Source: Microbacteriaceae bacterium VKM Ac-2855
GTDB taxonomy: Bacteria > Actinomycetota > Actinomycetes > Actinomycetales > Microbacteriaceae
Assembly (NCBI GenBank): GCA_013204985.1
Contig: JABMLG010000005.1
Span: 306,975 to 370,974, forward strand
Direction of reading: 5' to 3'
DNA length: 64,000 bases
Part shown: positions 61,308 through 64,000 of the stretch, piece by piece
Layout of the letters: each line of letters starts with the position of its first letter
Position numbering within the stretch: the stretch's first letter is position 1
Notes under the pieces: model-generated
Databases searched by the model: none
What the model was told of the DNA's origin: nothing
The model's input: the letters and a program-made list of their open reading frames with translations, nothing else
Translations under genes and position numbers: made by a program

Positions 61308-62048
61308 TCAACCCGCGTGCAAGCTGGCCACGCCTCGCCGAGGCACCACCGCAGAGGGCGTAACGGCTGAGGGCGCGCCCGGCGAGACCTCGCCGGATAG
61401 GGTGCACGCGAGCGGAACGAACTCCAACCGGACGGCGGGCAGGAAGTCCTGCGGGATGACCGCGGTGACGATACGGCGCTCGAGCTCGAACCCGATCGCG
61501 GCGACCGCGCCGCGCCCCGTCGCGCGGATACCGCGGACCTCGACCCCACCGACGAGAATCGAGCACGTATCCACGTCGCCGGTCGAATCGGCGTGCGGCC
61601 GCCCGCCTTCGACGGTGGGTGCGCTGGGGAGGGCGCGCAGCACATCGTCGATGTGGCTGTGCAGACGTTCCGAGAGCGGCCTCTTTCGGTCGGCGGCTGT
61701 AGCGATCGTGGTGCGGACGGCGTCCCAGGCGACGGGGAACCGCATCCGCAGAATGATGTCCTTCGTTCCCTCATCCAGCGCAGAGGACTCGGCGCGATCG
61801 ATCGCCGTCTGCTGCTCGATCGTCAACGGCACGCGATTGGCGGGATGCCCGCGATCGTCGGGCACGCGGTAATAGGTGTACGACAACGAGAGCGAGACGA
61901 AATGCCCGTTTGTGAACGCTGGAATCGCATCCATGGGCTCGAGGCAACCCTGCTCCACGAGGCCGAACGCGGGTGGTCCAGCGCGGCGCAGGAATTCGTC
62001 CAGTGCCGTCTGCGCTCGCGACGGCCACCGACCCCCCGCACTGATCAT
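61308..62048 (-). CDS. Conserved hypothetical protein
   Basis: A 246-residue soluble protein with no recognised domain. It has an all-mixed composition with YTYYRVPDDRGHPANRVPLT and FPVAWDAVRTTIATAAD. ATG 62048 is placed 8 nt after TACGCT with a TATCGCTACGCT promoter-like element, suggesting a leaderless message; no Shine-Dalgarno is visible. The open frame upstream is low-complexity and not supported. Confidence 0.55.
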   Translation of the reverse strand: MISAGGRWPSRAQTALDEFLRRAGPPAFGLVEQGCLEPMDAIPAFTNGHFVSLSLSYTYYRVPDDRGHPANRVPLTIEQQTAIDRAESSALDEGTKDIILRMRFPVAWDAVRTTIATAADRKRPLSERLHSHIDDVLRALPSAPTVEGGRPHADSTGDVDTCSILVGGVEVRGIRATGRGAVAAIGFELERRIVTAVIPQDFLPAVRLEFVPLACTLSGEVSPGAPSAVTPSAVVPRRGVASLHAG

Positions 62049-62619
62049 GGCGTGAGCGTAGCGATACCGGGCCCGGGTCGGAATGGGGGTTCGAGATTCG
62101 GGCGACTCCTCGCCACCGTCGCAGCCCTCGACCGAGGTACGCCGTCGCCGTCGGGGCGGCATCGGGTGATCGCCGGAGGGATCCGTCGTGTCCGTCTCGC
62201 CCACGTTCCCGTCCTGGCCCGATAACGAAGCGAACGAGCATGCCCGCGCGGTCGCGGCGGGGCGACGACGGCTCTGTTTCACCGCGGTACTGGTCCCATC
62301 CGCTCGACGAACGGGATCCGTCGGACGACGATGAGCGCACCCGCGACCATACGTGACCAGGACTCACTCTCCGTAGTCGCCTCAACGGGTTTGACCGCTC
62401 GGCGTCGAACCGGCGTGTCGCACAACCGCACAGACTGTCGCCTCCGGAATCGCTCGGACGATTCCCTGAGAATTCAAGCCTCCACCGTGATCCGGAAAAG
62501 TTCATGGCGTTCCGTGAGGATTGCGGCGCTGGCTTCGTCATAGCTAGTGAACGCCTCGCGCGTCGCCCTCGAACCGGTCCTCGGCTCGCGGGATCAGCAC
62601 TCGTCCGAAGGAACAGCCC
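62049..62619. other. Intergenic region upstream of the Asp23 cluster
   Basis: 571 bp with no supported gene. It should hold the promoter of the Asp23 operon; CATAGCTAG near 62539 is an AT-rich candidate -10. No clear regulatory palindrome was seen. Confidence 0.35.
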
Positions 62620-63063
62620 ATGGCTACCACTACCTCCACTCCCACCTCCGCCAGCGTCGCCGCGTCGACCACCTCGACCAGCCTGGGCAAGACCGTCATC
62701 GCTGACGGCGTCGTCGCCAAGGTCGCCGGTATCGCTGCGAGCACGGTTCCCGGTGTGCACGCTCTCGGTGGTGGAGCCGCTCGCGCGCTGGGCGCGATCC
62801 GTGGAGCGATCGGTGGCGAGAACCACGCTCAGGGCATCTCGGTCGAGGTCGGCGAGTTCCAGGTCGCGGCCGACGTGCAGATCGTCGCGGAGTACCCCGT
62901 GCCGCTGCAGACCGTCGCCGACGGCGTCCGCTCCGCGGTCATCGAAGCGATCGAGAGCCTCGTCGGGCTCGAGGTCACCGAGGTCAACGTCACCATCAAC
63001 GACGTGCACATCCCGTCGGATGACAAGACCGACGACGACACCGCTGAGGCGCGAGTCCTGTGA
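62620..63063 (+). CDS. Asp23/Gls24-family envelope-stress protein
   Basis: A 147-residue Asp23 protein with the GKTVIADGVVAKVAGIAAST start and VEVGEFQVAADVQIVAEYPV, VNVTINDVHIP strands. A Ser/Thr-rich N-terminal tail precedes it. Family members coat the inner membrane and rise under cell-wall or alkaline stress. ATG 62620 follows GAAGGAAC. First gene of an overlapping four-gene run. Confidence 0.93.
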   Translation: MATTTSTPTSASVAASTTSTSLGKTVIADGVVAKVAGIAASTVPGVHALGGGAARALGAIRGAIGGENHAQGISVEVGEFQVAADVQIVAEYPVPLQTVADGVRSAVIEAIESLVGLEVTEVNVTINDVHIPSDDKTDDDTAEARVL

Positions 63064-63251
63064 CCGCGACGCGTAACGGCATCCTGATCGGCGCGGTCCT
63101 CGCGCTGACGTGGGTGATCTTCGGCTTCTGGGCGTTCTTCTTCGTCGCTTTCGCGATGGCGATCGGTGCTCTCATCGGTCGGATCGTCGATGGCAAGCTC
63201 GATGTGTCCAGCCTGGTGGGCGCCCTGTCCGGGAAGCGTTCGTCGTCATGA
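63060..63251 (+). CDS. Small membrane protein of the Asp23 cluster
   Basis: A 63-residue protein with two hydrophobic helices (GILIGAVLALTWVIFGFWA, FFFVAFAMAIGALIG) and a short tail, DUF2273-like in size and position. It probably anchors Asp23 at the membrane. It starts at a GTG overlapping the Asp23 stop and overlaps the next gene as ATGA. Confidence 0.85.
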   Translation: MTATRNGILIGAVLALTWVIFGFWAFFFVAFAMAIGALIGRIVDGKLDVSSLVGALSGKRSSS

Positions 63252-63613
63252 CCGGCGGGCCCGTAGAGGGGCGCGGACGGACGACGATCTCGTCGCGGGC
63301 TCTCGACCGGGTCGCGGCTGCTGTCTCCGCGGAGGCGCTGGGGGTTGATGCCCGCCAGGTGTCTGTTGATCTGACTGATCATTCTGGTGATCTTGCGATT
63401 GCTGTGCGGAGTCCGATTCGGGTGCCGCCGTTGGCTCGGGTTGCGGCGGATGTGTCGGTGGTGGAGCGTTCGGGTGGCACGTTGCTTGAGCGTGCTGCGC
63501 GGGCGCAGGGCCGTATTGGTGGTCGTGTGGGTGAGTTGACCGGTTCGTCGGTGTCTCAGGTCACGGTGCGGTTGACGGGTGCGGTCGTGTTGACGGAGAA
63601 GAGGGTGCGATGA
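63248..63613 (+). CDS. Asp23-related protein with mosaic codon usage
   Basis: A 121-residue protein that resembles a second, diverged Asp23 domain (ISSRALDRVAAAVSAEAL, VSQVTVRLTGAVVLTE). Up to ~63345 the codons are C/G-ending; after that many end in T (GTTGAT, TCTGGTGATCTTGCG). The shift persists into the next gene. The start overlaps the previous stop (ATGA). Confidence 0.8.
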   Translation: MTGGPVEGRGRTTISSRALDRVAAAVSAEALGVDARQVSVDLTDHSGDLAIAVRSPIRVPPLARVAADVSVVERSGGTLLERAARAQGRIGGRVGELTGSSVSQVTVRLTGAVVLTEKRVR

Positions 63614-64000
63614 GTGATACGTCGGCGTTGTATCGGCGTTTGGTGCGTCGGGAGACGCATTCGCCGAAGTCGGTTCTCGCGATCGTGCTCGCTTCGGTCT
63701 TGATCGTGGTGTGTCTGTGGTTGGGTGCGGAGCTGGTGTTGGGTCTGTTGGGTCAGCCGGCTCTGTTGGTCGCTCCGGTGGACATGCTTGTTGCGGTGGG
63801 GATGCTGGGGGAGGTGATTCCGTCGGTGTTGGCGGCGATCGGTGTCGTGGTGGCGCTGCTCGGCCTGATCTTGGTCATCGCTGCAGTCTCGGCGGGTCGT
63901 CGTGCGCGGCACAGTATCGACATGGAGCGTGTTGCGGTGGTGGTCGATAACGAGGTCATCGCGTCCGCGTTGGCGCGGCATGCGTCGACGGCGGGGAACG
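63610..64000 (+). CDS. DUF6286-like membrane protein (cut by window edge)
   Basis: ATG 63610 overlaps the previous stop. The visible 130 codons encode two helices (SVLAIVLASVLIVVCLWLGA, LAAIGVVVALLGLILVIAA) followed by a region starting RRARHSIDMERVAVVVDNEV. It fits the DUF6286/AmaP-like partner usually next to Asp23 in actinobacteria. T-ending codons are more common than elsewhere in the window. The 3' end lies outside. Confidence 0.8.
   Translation, partial: MSDTSALYRRLVRRETHSPKSVLAIVLASVLIVVCLWLGAELVLGLLGQPALLVAPVDMLVAVGMLGEVIPSVLAAIGVVVALLGLILVIAAVSAGRRARHSIDMERVAVVVDNEVIASALARHASTAGN

Overview
The window is high-GC actinobacterial DNA. Gene content (Lsr2, a short HU, DIP1984-family protein, DUF6412 beside a YidC paralogue, an Asp23/DUF6286 cluster, DUF222-HNH proteins, leaderless-looking starts) and the frequent GCGGATGCG codon context point to Microbacteriaceae, probably Microbacterium or a close relative. 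This assignment is inference; no rRNA or marker gene is present.

Layout. 0-6 kb: truncated ABC exporter, GH3 glycosidase, a broken membrane-protein gene and a Fic protein. 6-14 kb: tRNA-Ser(CGA), a glyoxalase-fold protein, the furA-katG peroxide operon with a probable FurA box, ArfB, a serine hydrolase and an S9 peptidase. 14-19 kb: a minus-strand run DUF6412 / YidC paralogue / GH13, a CDF transporter and a Tat-like exported protein. 19-26.4 kb: HU, CopD-CtaG fusion, PIF1/RecD-like helicase, two tandem microproteins and a heme oxygenase with an iron-box-like site. 26.5-29.4 kb: a DUF222-HNH gene behind a perfect actinobacterial SOS box, followed by a tandem array of 128-bp units. 29-41.7 kb: small membrane proteins, two degenerate hydrolases, Lsr2, PadR-AarF, a quinone reductase, and a PadR/DUF1048/ABC drug-export operon with its operator. 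42-49.4 kb: an exported Ig-like surface protein divergent from a large LuxR-type (LAL) regulator, then a two-component system that appears to control itself and a PepSY protein. 50-56 kb: MFS exporter, LacI regulator, and a three-gene sugar/polyol catabolic operon (Gfo/Idh/MocA, DUF993, TIM-barrel isomerase) sharing operators with the LacI gene. 56-58.6 kb: a second SOS-box DUF222-HNH gene, again followed by a tandem-repeat array. 58.6-64 kb: DIP1984 protein, an SDR/MarR divergent pair with twin operators, and the start of an Asp23 envelope-stress cluster.

The most unusual theme is the pair of nearly identical DUF222-HNH genes about 29.8 kb apart in the same orientation. Each has a SOS box over its -35 region and its own tandem-repeat array starting shortly after the stop codon. 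They resemble the mycobacterial 13E12 repeat family and may be SOS-controlled mobile or repeat-associated elements. Short tandem repeats in many other intergenic gaps, mostly just downstream of stop codons, are a second theme. Other points of note are a response regulator without a canonical start codon, a dienelactone-hydrolase-like protein lacking its nucleophile and histidine, and a beta-lactamase-fold lipoprotein lacking its SxxK and YxN residues.
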